The notes below the pieces were generated by a model. The model had not been told where the DNA came from, ran no database searches, and was given only the letters and a program-made list of their open reading frames with translations. Positions 21,481 to 32,191 of a stretch of 64,000 nucleotides of DNA are shown one piece after another (the stretch's first letter is position 1; each line of letters starts with the position of its first letter). The position numbers and the translations under genes are program-made. Source of the DNA: Cristatella mucedo (taxonomy: Eukaryota > Bryozoa > Phylactolaemata > Cristatellidae); contig WPIO01000006.1 of assembly GCA_009760855.2 (NCBI GenBank), forward strand, positions 8,208,501 to 8,272,500, written 5' to 3'.

Positions 21481-23057
21481 CAGTGACGAACGAGCACACT
21501 CGGTGAATGGGAGCTGACCTGCTTGTCTGCAGTTATAGATGATGCAATTCCGCACAGGATGACGTTTATCAGCATGAGGCAGAACTTGAGAAGCAACTGT
21601 TTACTTTTGAATACTCGAGCTCAAGAATGTTGTCCCACATACGCGATCAGGTTGCCATGGGTTGTCATCATGACCCCCTCGAGCTCCTTGAACAGGTAGT
21701 TAAGCAGCTGGCCGGCTACGTCATGCCTCACGCCTAAGGGTATACAGCATGAGGCGACGGTACTTGGGCAGGACCGGCTACTTTATTAAAATCGAAGGCT
21801 CTTTGCGGACTAGCCGAAATCTTTACTGATTAGGCGTGCACAGCAAGTCAGTGGTGAGATATAGGCTAGGCTAAGCCTCTCACAAGGATACGTGTTTTGG
21901 AGCTCCGAGCGGTAAGAACACCAGCCCAATCATAAGCCTATGTCAAATCTATGTTATTGTAATAAAGCCAAATCAGCAGTGTTCTGTCCCAACGCTTATG
22001 CTTTCTATCAAGCAGAAAAAAGTTGCTTTCTGGAAAAAATGAAAGACGTGAATTGTTGCATGCCATGCAGGAAAGGATGTCTGCGGACAAAAATGAAGGC
22101 AAGCACTGCATACTAGGCGTTATCAACAGAAAGAGAGAGAGAGAGAGAGGCAGCCGCTGAGGGCTTCGACTGCCAGGTGGTCTCCAAGCGAAAGAAGAGA
22201 GCGGGAGAGTGAGATGATGGATTGATGTGATGCAGCTTGCATGGTTTCGAGTCAGCATCACCTTCAGCTAGGTAACCTAACTGTCTCAATGAAGTAAGAC
22301 GGATGTAGAACGGGCGACATTCGGTCAGGCTGGCCTTACGTGCACTCCAGAGTCGCCATTTTACAAAATTCGCAGCAGAACGCCCAGTACATGTGCAGCG
22401 AACATTGCACTCACAGACTTTCACATTGACTTCCAAGTTTCGCTATCGTAATGACGATTCTAATGTATTTTCCATTCTATACGAATAATGTTCGACAACA
22501 ATTTATTTCCCTCTGAAGGCAGCTGTGACACCAAGAGGGTGCTCTGCTACACACCAGAAATCTTTATTGCGGTTCGTTGTGGACATCAAGTGCAGCCGTC
22601 GCGGTAGCCATTTTTTAAAGCGAACAACGACAGCCATCAATGCTAGATGCTACGAGCCGCACGTTATTGATAAGGTTTTGACCCTACGATCAACTTCAAT
22701 CTCCCGCCAGGTCATTCAATGATAAATTGATCTTCGTTATTAATCGTCGCACTCGTGCATTATGAATTTTGTACAAAACCAATAGAGAATCCTGTCGAAA
22801 CTTATCGTCACGGTTACTTATGTGAACCTAAATCTCATGATATCTTCCATCCGTGACTAAATCATTAGGTACACTGTTACGAGGGCCAAACACCACAGAT
22901 TCACCGCTCCTGACAAAACAACTGTGGTAAAACTAGGATATTTGTATGATCCCCTAGAAAAATAACTCTTTCTAGGTATTGTACGCATACTAGAAAGAGT
23001 AATTGTTGCTCTGTCATGTGATTGTGCCTCGACGTTGGGAAAAACTGAAAATTCAGG
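21481..23057. other. Unassigned sequence with a GA tract and a hairpin
   Basis: Holds a short (GA)n at about 22,131-22,149 and an inverted repeat at 22,961-23,005 (ACTCTTTCTAG ... CTAGAAAGAGT). No gene is recognised. Confidence 0.45.
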
Positions 23058-24094
23058 TAATAATAATAATAATAATAATAACACTCTTAATGAAGCACCC
23101 TCAGAGAACTCAATCTCTTTCTAGGTGCTTTATATTTGCTGCATAGGAAACTAGATCGAATGGTCATTGGTAGCATGCTCAATAAGCAACAAGAATAACA
23201 GAGTTAGTGGCAACATGCACAGTGTCAGCACGTATAAGCACGTGAAGGTTGAGTCACAGGGACCCAATAAATGCTGTGATAAATAGGTGCGTTTTTAATT
23301 TCTTTTTAAGTGCGGTCAAGAACAAAGGATGTCGTGACGGAAGTCATGAGTGAGTTCCAGGCTTTGGGAGCACCTGAACTAAAAGCACGGTCTCCAAAAG
23401 ACTTGAGGTTTGTATGAGGTATAGGTAAACATTAAGATTCCGAAAAGCGGGTGGTACGATGCTTAGACTGGTGGGGGAGTAGATCTGATAGGTAATCTGG
23501 AGCCAAAGAATGAAGGAACCTAAACGAGAGCAACAAAATCTTATAATAATAATAATAATAATAATAATGCACTTGATAAAGCGCCCTCAGAGAACTCAAT
23601 CTCTCTCTAGGCGCTTCACATATGCTGCAAAGGGAAATGCAGATGAATGGTGAGTTTTATCATGCTTGATAAACAAACAAAATGAACAACATGGTTAGGG
23701 GTGACAGGCTCAGGGTCTGCATGCATCTTGAAGTCAATATGTTGCTTGAACGGTATCCACTGCAGGTCGGCGAGAAGTGGTGTGATAAAGCAACTGCGAC
23801 GCTCACTACAGACAAGCCTAGCTGCTGAGTTTTGCACCAACTGTAAGCGCCTGATTGCACGGGCCGGTAGACCAGCAAGCAGTGAGTTAGAGAAGTCAAG
23901 ACGGGATGTCACAAATGCATGGACCAACTTAGATGTGGTACTCCTGCCTAAACAAGTCCGAATTTGAGCAGTGTTGTGTAGCTGAAAGTAGGCAGATTTG
24001 ATTGTGGAGCTGATGCGGTCGTTTTAACGAAAGGTCACTTTGGAACATGACGCCTAGATTTCGTGCAGATTCAGCAGAAGATATGCTAGCTCAT
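23058..24094 (-). mobile_element. L2-A LINE 3' part, interrupted by a nested L2 fragment
   Basis: Minus-strand L2-A copy starting (3') at an (AAT)n run at 23,058. It carries the tail AAAG..CCTAGAAAGAGATTGAG, the 3' UTR, and RT thumb residues (FVTSRLDFSNSLLAGLPARA, about 23,927-23,850). The copy is interrupted at 23,543-23,724. Its 5' truncation point near 24,094 sits in a perfect short palindrome. Confidence 0.8.
23543..23724 (-). mobile_element. Nested 182-bp L2-A 3' fragment with ATCTT target duplication
   Basis: A second L2-A tail, with its own (AAT)n, stem-loop and 3' UTR, sits inside the L2-A copy. The host element reads ...CAAAATCTT before it and ATCTTGAAGTCAA after it, so ATCTT (23,538-23,542 and 23,725-23,729) is a clean 5-bp target-site duplication. 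The inserted piece begins at GCATGCAGACCC, close to where other short L2-A fragments begin. Confidence 0.8.
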
Positions 24095-25634
24095 ATCTTC
24101 GGTCAAAGTAGTTCGTGAACCGTAGACAAGACAGCAATATAGGTGTTTCCTGGGGTATACTTTCCAACGAAGTACCCAGCATTCACCTTGACTACGGACC
24201 TCCGTCTAGTATCAGACAGGGGCTGTCTGGGAGATGACTCACCTACTACTTGATCCTGACGAATGGCCGAGCTTCTGTATCCTCTATAAGGTCAGCCGCT
24301 AAGGCCCTGGTGGCCTGTTGGTGTGTTCTTACCGCCAACTCCATTTCTAAACGGTTGTGGTTTGTGCTAGACCGCTGGGAGGCGCTAGCAAAAGCAGTGA
24401 CAGTGGTCCAATATTGCCTTTTAAATATTGCCGGTCCTATTTTATCAGTCAGTTCGCGACCGTTGCTAAGCCGATTAGGTCGCCACTGCAGACAGGCTAT
24501 TCACCGTACCTGGTCACGACTGGTGCCGACGATAGTGCGAGAGGAATGTAAACCCATAAATGGGATTACGAACGAGGTAACAGAGGATGGGATATTCATG
24601 GTTACGGCTGCCGTATCTGCAGCTAAAGTGTGCAGCGGCAACACGGCTGCAGCCGTGGGCAGCAGCAATGTCTTGCATGGTGACTGCTGAGCCTAAAGTT
24701 TGGAGCTGGGCATAGCATAGCTATTTCGTAGCTAGGGCAGTAGACTTTCTGACGTGTGCTTTGTTTGCTCACTCATATTTGGAGCTTGTTTGTATTACGA
24801 GGTATTTATTCCGAGCAGTCGGTGGTAACACCTGAAAAACAAGCGTTCTAATGATAAAAGTATTAAGCGGAGACATTCATCTGATTGCCGATATCGGTGT
24901 CGGCTATATTTTATTCGTGGCATGAACAGTTGGTGCAGCTTTGACCCAGATCGGTCACCTGCTTTGGCTGGCTTGCTCGCTGGACAGTCGTTCGGCAGAA
25001 AAACAAAGCTGCACATAATCGGTGGTATACAGCACTTTGGAAACTGTCGCTATGCCCAAAAACCGGCAGATCTATAGCGTAAAATGTGGCACCCCAGGAG
25101 AAGTGAAAACAGATATCCATCAGCCAAAGTCAATAAAACGTGCATTATATTTAACTAGTGCAACACGGATTTACCTGCACCAGTCAATAGCAGAAGTGGA
25201 AAGGTATGTCAGAGATTTTTGTGGAAGGTATGTCGAAGATTTTACTAGGTTTATGTATATCCATCTGTAAAGCCTAAAGGCCAAAAGTGGTTGTTACGCT
25301 GACGTCTTTTCGGTAGTGAACTCGAAGCCTAAGCTGCCATCTGTGAATTCTTATAAATTGTAAGAATAAATTTAAACATGTTAAAAATATAACTTAAAGC
25401 TTAAGCCTATGGGATATTTAAGCGAAAGTTTTATCCGTCCGTGGGCACGACAAATTTCTTTTGGTCGTAGCTCATGACCAAGCCAAAGGTGAGCTGACCC
25501 AGCCGCCAGCAGATTTCAAAACCAGCGGACTTAGATTTCACCTTGCACAACAGGTGCGGAGAGTTACGCCTTACTAAGAACAAAACTTCATATAGGTCGA
25601 CAATCCTGTACAAACCTTCTGCCATGCGTCACAA
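24095..25634. other. Unassigned sequence
   Basis: A 146-codon plus-strand frame (about 24,250-24,690) has no proper ATG at its start and no recognisable domain. A 64-codon ATG frame on the minus strand (25,625-25,431) is also unassigned. I see nothing else. Confidence 0.4.
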
Positions 25635-25960
25635 TTAGCTCATATACATTTGAAAAATTTATACATATGGCATATTAAGTAAGCAATGCCTGGTTGCCCG
25701 GGTCTATTGTACTGGATTAGCTCATATACATCTGAGAAATTTCTACAGATGGCATATTAAGTAAGCAGTGCCCGGTTGCCCAGGTCAATTGTACTGGATT
25801 AGCTCATATACATTTGAGAAATTGCTAGAGATGGCATATTAAATAAGAAGTGCCCGGTTGCCCGAGTCAATTGTACTGGATTAATTCACTTACATTTGAG
25901 AAATTTCTACAGATGGCATTTTAAGTAAGCTTTGCCTGATTTCCCCGGTCAATGGTAGTA
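25635..25960. repeat. 82-bp minisatellite, about four copies
   Basis: Units start at TTAGCTCATATACATTTG: 25,635, 25,717, 25,799 and 25,881. Each contains GATGGCATATTAAGTAAGC and GGTTGCCC(G/A)GGTCAATTG. Spacing is exactly 82 bp each time and the last unit is the most diverged. Confidence 0.9.
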
Positions 25961-26753
25961 GCTCCACGTTCGCAAATCTACTACCACTTCTTAGTGCCCA
26001 GAAAAATTTGACTGCAAAACTTGCACACGTAACATTACTTATCACGCGTGTATTCTATTTTGCCCGGGAAAATGCAGTCTTGTGCCAATTTTTCAACGTA
26101 TTATTGCAGTGAAAATACAGTACAACGTACATACCCATGTGCTCTGCATGTGGCTTTGGGGCCCACATATATTGCTGCCTAACAACTTTGAACGACGTCG
26201 GCTTTTCGATTGCTAGCATGCCCTGAAAATTATGCAGGCTTGGCACTAAGTTAGTGGCTCAAGAGGCCGTGCTTTTGACCAGCGAGCAGGGATAGAGGCT
26301 GAAGGGACAAGGCGTTGTGTAACTTGGTAACTCCGTGGGTGCGAATGCTTACTCATTCCCTAGCTGCCTGGACCAGCCGAAGTCGACCCCTTTGCGCCTT
26401 CTGTTCACGAGCACATCAGACAGTACAGCCTGAGTTCGGCAGCAGCCAAGTGCATCTAAATGCATGCACGGGTCATTCAGGTAGTGCACAAAAATTTTGC
26501 TCGAGCACGTCATTGGAAAGTAAACGCGGAGAGTTTAAGCTTTACGGTTAGAGCAGAAGAATAGATTCTAGATTATTAAATTGATAGAGCTTGCACCCGA
26601 AAAACCAAAGACTGCGAATTCACTTCCCGTTCGCCACAAAAGGTTTTGCTCTACTGTCATCGCACATCGCCTTAGATTATTCTGCATTTAAATTGAGAAA
26701 AGAAATCCATAACAAGTCAATTGCTGAACAGGTAAGTATAAACTCTGTGCAGC

Positions 26754-26757
<4 letters not shown>
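25961..26757. other. Unassigned sequence with a strong splice-donor match
   Basis: A plus-strand CTGAACAG|GTAAGTATAA (donor GT at 26,731-26,732) ends an open frame that includes SHIALDYSAFKLRKEIHNKS. An acceptor-like CATCGCCTTAG lies at about 26,665-26,675. A small exon of about 55 bp is possible but unproven. Confidence 0.25.

Positions 26758-26846
<89 letters not shown>
26758..26846. repeat. CT microsatellite
   Basis: Uninterrupted (TC)44 or so, immediately downstream of the splice-donor-like site near 26,731. Confidence 0.95.
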
Positions 26847-26849
<3 letters not shown>

Positions 26850-27344
26850 ACCCTCTCCGACCATTAACAGATCCTTCCTAACTTTTCAACGAGCGGCCAT
26901 TAGTACCGACGATGTATGTCAAGAGAGCCTTGCCGCTTTGGTACACAGAGCCGATGAAGCCTGATCGCCCTCCACAAAGCGGTGAGACTTTCGGCAACAA
27001 TGCTGTCAGCGTTTAAAAGCTCCTCAGAGCCTCTGGGCTCAATTTACTGGCTGCTCAGTTCAGCCGCCCTGGGACTGTGGGCGACACGATGCTACCTTTC
27101 GGAATTCACGGGCAGAACGCCGCGAGTGGCTAGCAAGCTAGCAAGCTCCGTGCAAGCCTTGAAGACTGACCGCTCCGGGATGGCATCTGAGCTGGCACGC
27201 CCAGGCCTGGTAGTGCCGCACCGGTGGAAGGCAGGCGGACTTTAGAAAGACGTTGTCACTAGCGTGGCGGAGGCAGAGCAAAAGTGTACGATTAAAAATG
27301 CGACCAAAGGGGTAGCATCTCCAAGCCGAAACCTGTAAGAGGAA
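26847..27344. other. Unassigned sequence
   Basis: An ATG frame of 81 codons at 27,000-27,245 has a hydrophobic stretch (SIYWLLSSAALGLWATRCYL) but no recognised family. Confidence 0.3.
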
Positions 27345-27530
27345 GTGTCCCCGGTCTAGGTCCAGGGGTTAGGTGCTCGGAATTGATCTCCCGGGCCGTG
27401 GGTTCGAGCCATACAGCCGGATATCCTTTGTAACCTACTGCAAGCGGGCTGGCGGTCTCCAAGGCTCTTCAGCTGCTACATCATTGAGGCCGTTTGATCA
27501 GCTCAGCTTTAATTTTTGTAACCAGAAAAT
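27345..27530 (+). mobile_element. SINE-A-like tRNA-derived SINE
   Basis: tRNA-like head with CCAGGGGTTAGGTGCTCGG (A-box region) and B box GGGTTCGAGCC at about 27,401-27,411. Next come ACTGCAAGCGGGCTGGCGGT, AAGGCTCTTCAGCTGCTACA and GAGGCCGTTTGATCAGCT, matching the SINE-A tail. Confidence 0.65.
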
Positions 27531-28282
27531 CAAGCCGCCTATGAATGCCACTCTGTCTCGGTACTTCATATCCGCACTGCAGCTGATGTGCACTCTTGGT
27601 TATTATGATATTGGAATGACTAGCTGTCCGATTCTAGTTAAACGTATGGTGTGAAGGCTTTGCCTTATCTTATGCCGAGGAGAATTAACCAATGTAACTT
27701 ATATGTATCCACATTGCCTATAGCTCAACATGAATATCTTTTGTGTCTATCAAAGGGCAGGAAGCTAACCAAGGTAGGCAGCTGTGCTGTGTTACTGGAA
27801 CCAATGCTCTGACCGTTTATAGGGTTCTAATGAGTCAAATAGCAAATTCACAGGTTAACCAGTGTCTTTCGCTTCAATATTTCTACCCACCGTGAGCTTA
27901 GTAACACGGGATGTCATACTGTTCGGATAGGGTAATTGTTTACAAAGACAAAGGCTATCCGTAGGAGCTGTCAGCCTGTCTGTCGCAACACCACTCCCTG
28001 ATCTGTGGACTACGAGCGTGTCTTGTGCCCGGAGATCGGCTCTGGGTCTTCGTGACTCAGAGAGCCCCGTCCACTGCAGCGGACCCTGTCGAGTGACTAT
28101 TGACAAAAGCCCACATTATCCAGGCAAAAAGGGATTAAGGTGCCTCATAGCAAACAGTACTCTCCTATTTCTCATGACCGCTCTTATTGTGGTGTGTAAA
28201 GAGTACTCTCAGGCATCAGAGGGATATTAAGCCAGAGCGTCATTGGTGGTAGACTACACTCAAGATTTAAATATAAACGAAA
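27531..28282. other. Unassigned sequence
   Basis: Nothing recognised. Confidence 0.45.
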
Positions 28283-28440
28283 TAAATACAATTAATTTGT
28301 ATAGCGGCCTAAAAGACTTAACCTCTGCTCAGGCGCTTCACACATCCCGCAGGCTCGAGCACGCGACCTTGGTTATCAAACGAATTCACCGCCACCTTGG
28401 TCGTTGAAGGCGAGCTAGCACCCTAACCAGTGGGCAAAAC
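28283..28440 (-). mobile_element. SINE-B copy (tRNA-derived)
   Basis: On the minus strand the head contains CCCACTGGTTAGGGTGCTAG and a degraded B box near 28,355-28,370. The tail (GCGCCTGAGCAGAGGTTAAG...GCCGCTATACAAATT) matches the SINE-B tail at 36,583 and 54,296. Confidence 0.65.
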
Positions 28441-29067
28441 CAACTATCTGAACAGCTGACGGAAAGTACTTACTTATGTCGTTAGGGTTATCATTAGAAA
28501 ATTAACTCCGGGACTGGTCACCGATCTTACTGGTATAGCGGTTCAAATACGACGTTTAATCGGCAGCTCGGTGCAGAGCTTGCATAAGCAAATGAAGTCG
28601 AGTGGCTTCAATGTCTAGTGGCGTTGAAGGACAGAACCTACTGCTCCGGGCTAGACGGTCCCGCTGGCTTGCTGCACCTATTTCCACGTTTAGGAAATGG
28701 TCTTGATGTCGAACGGCCTTTCCTATTCGCCACATAACATTAAGAGATGCACTGTGCAGAGTTGCTAGGTCATATTGACAAGAACAGCGATAACATTAGT
28801 CGGCGGGTTCTTGATCGGGTAGGTCACCCGTCCTGGCGTCTGGCATTCTGGTGAGTCATCCAGATAGGCCGGCCAATCCCTTTTCTGATACGGACGAGTC
28901 ACCAGGAAGCGGTCCAAGCGAGTGCTAGCCGGCGGATGCGAGTCAGCGTGTACTTCAGACGTGTACTTCATCACCGATCTGGACAGTTATGTGGGCCGTA
29001 TGACGGATGACTGGCAGGCATTTTCCCCTTGACTATACCTGGCAGCCTGGAATACGAAAGGGGTGGA
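28441..29067. other. Unassigned sequence
   Basis: No gene recognised; a 69-codon minus-strand frame at 28,765-28,974 has no known domain. Confidence 0.4.
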
Positions 29068-29424
29068 TTATTTTTCAGGGCTCAGGCCAATGCTTGGTTC
29101 ATCGTGCGTGCATATAGAGCAGACCGACCGGGCAAGGTAAACAGCCGCCAAACCCTCCTCGTCATTGATGAACAGCGTGCTGTAAGCTAAAGGCCATGCG
29201 GCACAGGGTGGCTTTACCACGCAACGAGTACTAATTTTTGGCACACGGCCGCAAGTTTGTCGCCGGAAGAAGTTCTCGAGGAATTCTGTTGTCAGTCGAG
29301 GATCGACCGAGAGCTCTCGGTGGAGCACAGAGTGCCTGCACGCTTTAGATGACCAACTAAAAGCCTGCCCGCATGACCTTAATTCACAAGCGGGGCCGTC
29401 GACCTTGAATCTGGTTGGCAGCAT
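29068..29424 (-). CDS. Unassigned cysteine-rich ORF, 118 codons
   Basis: The ATG (context AAAAAATGC, A at -3) follows an in-frame TAA two codons upstream, so it is the true first Met of this frame. The product has eight cysteines (positions 13, 18, 29, 58, 68, 74, 102, 105) and no signal peptide or membrane helix. The second half (RRQTCGRVPKISTRC ... YLARSVCSICT) loosely recalls small disulfide-bonded secreted domains, but spacing does not fit the families I compared (IL-17, Spaetzle), so I do not assign one. Low expectation that it is a real gene. Confidence 0.2.
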   Translation of the reverse strand: MLPTRFKVDGPACELRSCGQAFSWSSKACRHSVLHRELSVDPRLTTEFLENFFRRQTCGRVPKISTRCVVKPPCAAWPLAYSTLFINDEEGLAAVYLARSVCSICTHDEPSIGLSPEK

Positions 29425-30693
29425 TTTTTAGGAGGAGGTACTTCTTGCCTCAGACCTGCCGGTTATGCTAGGTATCCGTTAATGAGCGTCGAGCTCAGGA
29501 CCAATGCCCTGACGGGACGGTTCTAGGCCCGAATGCAAAGCAGGACCTATTTCCTCTCTTTTTTGATTTACTAAATATGTTAACATATAGAGCTTACATA
29601 TATGTTATAATATATATATATATATATATATACTTATATAGAGCACGTACAACTTATATGTTAACGATATGCTGGATATTACTAGGCCATCAGAAGGTGT
29701 TATCAGCTGTGCTATTTAGGACGGACTATGGCCGTGGCTTTGAGGAGTTGCAGGTGGATATATACCGTTATTTTCTGTCTTCACTCTCCATGCGCAGCGA
29801 TTCCTTGGCTCGTGCTCCCAATTATGGCAACGCTGTGAGCGAAAACTTACCAATGGGTGCCAATCGATCGGGTGCCGATTGATCGGGTGCCAAATGATAG
29901 CGTGATCCAAAGGTTTTCAGAATTTAAGTTGTGGATACGGAGCGACGAAGCGACGCGTCGACATAAACGCTGACAAGGACGCGATCCTCGAACGTCGACA
30001 GTCGTTGGTTAATAGTAGGAGCTCATGGGTACAGCTTCTTGGGCTCCCTTAGGCTCACTCGACCCCGACATGCTCTTCTTTGTTTCCTGTCCAGCATTTT
30101 GATTTCCAATCGCTCTCCAGGAGTGCCACATGCGAACATCTAAAGACTTTCCTCTACATCGAAGTGGCTGCCACTGACAATTCTTCATTGAGAATTTTTT
30201 CTTTGGCGCTACTGACAGAGATTCACTGCTATGCGAAGCGGTTTGCTTTGACTAAGACGCAACTTTTTTTGTACAATTTTAAGTCGACTGGCAGCCGAAT
30301 CGGCTCCTCTGACAAGCGGCTGATCACGCTCAGAAAGATGAATCAGGAACGCATTCCGTTCATTAGTCGTTTGCTGTTCATTCATTAGATTTTGAGCTGC
30401 CTAGCCGCCGCTGCGTTGCTCACGTGCAGCCAGAAACTGCAGGTTTATCTCCCTCCTTCTCAGCTTCGATGGTTTCTAGTTGCTGAAGTTAGGTTTGCAC
30501 CTTAGTCAAGTCTCACATGCGGTGCAGATGACGTGGACAAGAAGAGGCCCTATCAACAAGACGTTCGACGACCGATTTGTCACTTAGAAATTAAAGAAAA
30601 GGCTAACCAAAGATAAAGATGCTGGACCCAAATGCTAATACCAATTTTGAAATGCCTAACCAGTCGGTACACTAGTTTCTAATGCTATACGTT
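29425..30693. other. Unassigned sequence with a TA tract
   Basis: (TA)n at about 29,609-29,632. Short repetition of ATCGGGTGCC at about 29,867-29,890. No gene is recognised. Confidence 0.4.
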
Positions 30694-30826
30694 TTAGTAG
30701 GCTTGCAGCGCGAGAGAAGCGGCCATTATAAACGCTAATACGGCCAAGCAAATAGCCACGTATGAAAAATTGTGCAGCGAATACTGTTCAATTTGACTAT
30801 TGGTTAATTGGGGCTGCCGATTCCTC

Positions 30827-31038
30827 TTAAGTCGAATTCCAAAAAGAAATTGGTAAAATAGCTGGAGATTCGCCTTTCTCATCGTTAAAGACGTCGGCGA
30901 CACTATATTGAACTGAGCGGCTGAAAAAAGCAGAAGCTACACGGTAAGCCTTGTTGGCGCGAGGCTCGGAGGATGCGACGGAGCTATTCATCACTGATTC
31001 GTTCAGTAACGAAAACGCGCGCTTAGCTCGTCCAGGAC

Positions 31039-31074
<36 letters not shown>

Positions 31075-31081
31075 CAACCAT
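30827..31081 (-). CDS. ORF with poly-leucine signal-peptide-like start
   Basis: On the minus strand, GCGAAAATGG is a good Kozak context. It is followed by Val-Gly, 11 leucines encoded by (CTG)11, then RPGRAKRAF, giving a classical signal-peptide shape in an 84-codon frame. In a neighbouring frame that overlaps its end (about 30,840-30,694), the sequence encodes a C-terminal hydrophobic segment (YVAICLAVLAFIMAASLAL). Read together with one frame change this would be a small secreted or single-pass membrane protein. The region upstream is CpG-rich. The leucine run could equally be a by-product of the CAG/CTG repeat. No family is recognised. Confidence 0.22.
31040..31072. repeat. CAG/CTG trinucleotide repeat, 11 units
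   Basis: Perfect (CAG)11 on the plus strand. On the minus strand it encodes the leucine run of the ORF starting at 31,081. Confidence 0.95.
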
Positions 31082-31610
31082 TTTCGCAGAGACGGTCTGG
31101 CTGCTGCTGCTGCGGTCGGACTGCTGCTTCTGTAAGGCAGCGGTCGCTTTTTCTTCTTTCCCTGTGCAGAACTTCGGGCCGCTTGGATAGCCGCTTAACC
31201 GGTCCGTAGTTGTCCTGTCCCGACGCGTCCCGGCGAATTGAAATCCGTCGTGTGCGCGGCGCTTATCCACGTCCACGGTCAAGGGCATAGACAGGCGGCC
31301 GAGGCAACCATCCGGCCTGGCCGAAAGGACATGGTTCGACTGCTATGAGGCTAGCTGTGACCGTTACAAGTCCCTCTCGAATAATGAGAAGGAAATTTAT
31401 TTCGGGAAAAAGCTTTTCACAACAACCATCCTTTGGTAAAAAGCGGGCAGCGGCTAAGAATAAGGCGAAACATAGCTCTACGGGACTCGTTACTCTGTAT
31501 TGCACATTTAAGACTCGAGCGCTCAAGCTCGCTGGTGGGGGGGTGGGTTTTATAGGAATACCTAGAAGTGCCGCGAAAGCGTAGGTGCGAGACCGAAAGC
31601 GCTTTCTTAC

Positions 31611-31806
31611 CTTTTTCTAGCTTCCCATCCTTCTCAAAGTCCCGGAAGCCTCTGCGCGTGGCTTCGAGTAAAGACTTCTCAGTGACGAGCCGGACACATT
31701 CGGAGAGCGGCTCTCCAGACTTTCGCGGCTCGCGAGCCGAGTCCGAGGGGGCGGGGCAGCAGGATATGAGCCACCGACGACTTGTTGTTTTCGGACAGGG
31801 CTTCAA
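31611..31806 (-). CDS. Candidate exon with consensus splice donor
   Basis: A minus-strand frame containing SECVRLVTEKSLLEATRRGF and RDFEKDGKLEK ends at AGAAAAAG|GTAAGAAAG, an excellent donor (GT at 31,610-31,609). The sequence is CpG-rich and the peptide is charged and helix-like. A second frame upstream (FEALSENNKSSVAHILLPRP) also looks protein-like, so a frameshift or different exon start is possible. No family is recognised; the 5' boundary is not determined. Confidence 0.25.
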
Positions 31807-32141
31807 AAGGGCTGCTTGAGCGGCGTACCGTTTGCGTGCACTCGGGGGCTTTCAGGTGGCGATCACACTTTTGAAATTGCTAAGGAAAAAATTCTTTTTA
31901 GGCAGGGCTGCCTAGCGGCGCGCCTTCGCTGCATAGCTTGGGTCTAGCTTTAGGCTCATCCCGAACGGGGATTCATCATCACTTATTTGCTTATTGGCTA
32001 AATACTCTTTCCGAGTGAATGTCAAGAGAAGATGTTGATCTTATGACAATGGCCACGACTCCCCTTTCAGTCCAACTCCTGGCTAAGCATTTGGCACGTT
32101 TTGAAAAAAGAGCCTAATGAAACGTGCGCATTCTTTAAATC
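31807..32141. other. Unassigned sequence
   Basis: Nothing recognised. Confidence 0.45.
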
Positions 32142-32191
32142 ATATGCAAAGCGCCTAGAAAGAGATTAAGTTCTCTGAGGATGCCATATAA
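32142..32191 (+). mobile_element. L2-A tail fragment
   Basis: Contains GCAAAGCGCCTAGAAAGAG, the degraded stem ATGCCATATAAGTGC and ATTATT. Only the last ~50 bp of an L2-A element remain, directly upstream of another L2-A copy. Confidence 0.7.

Noticed and set aside
22857-23084. Frame beginning with a run of leucines near 23,070
   Set aside because: The run is the translation of the (AAT)n tail of an L2-A copy, not a signal peptide.
24250-24690. 146-codon open frame
   Set aside because: No ATG at its beginning, no domain, and another frame overlaps it.
27000-27245. 81-codon ORF with a hydrophobic stretch
   Set aside because: A single short helix and an ATG are not enough; no family, no splice or promoter support.
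29160-29300. IL-17-like cystine-knot reading of the Cys-rich ORF
   Set aside because: Spacing of the cysteines and the end (VCSICT rather than VGCTC) does not fit; no signal peptide.
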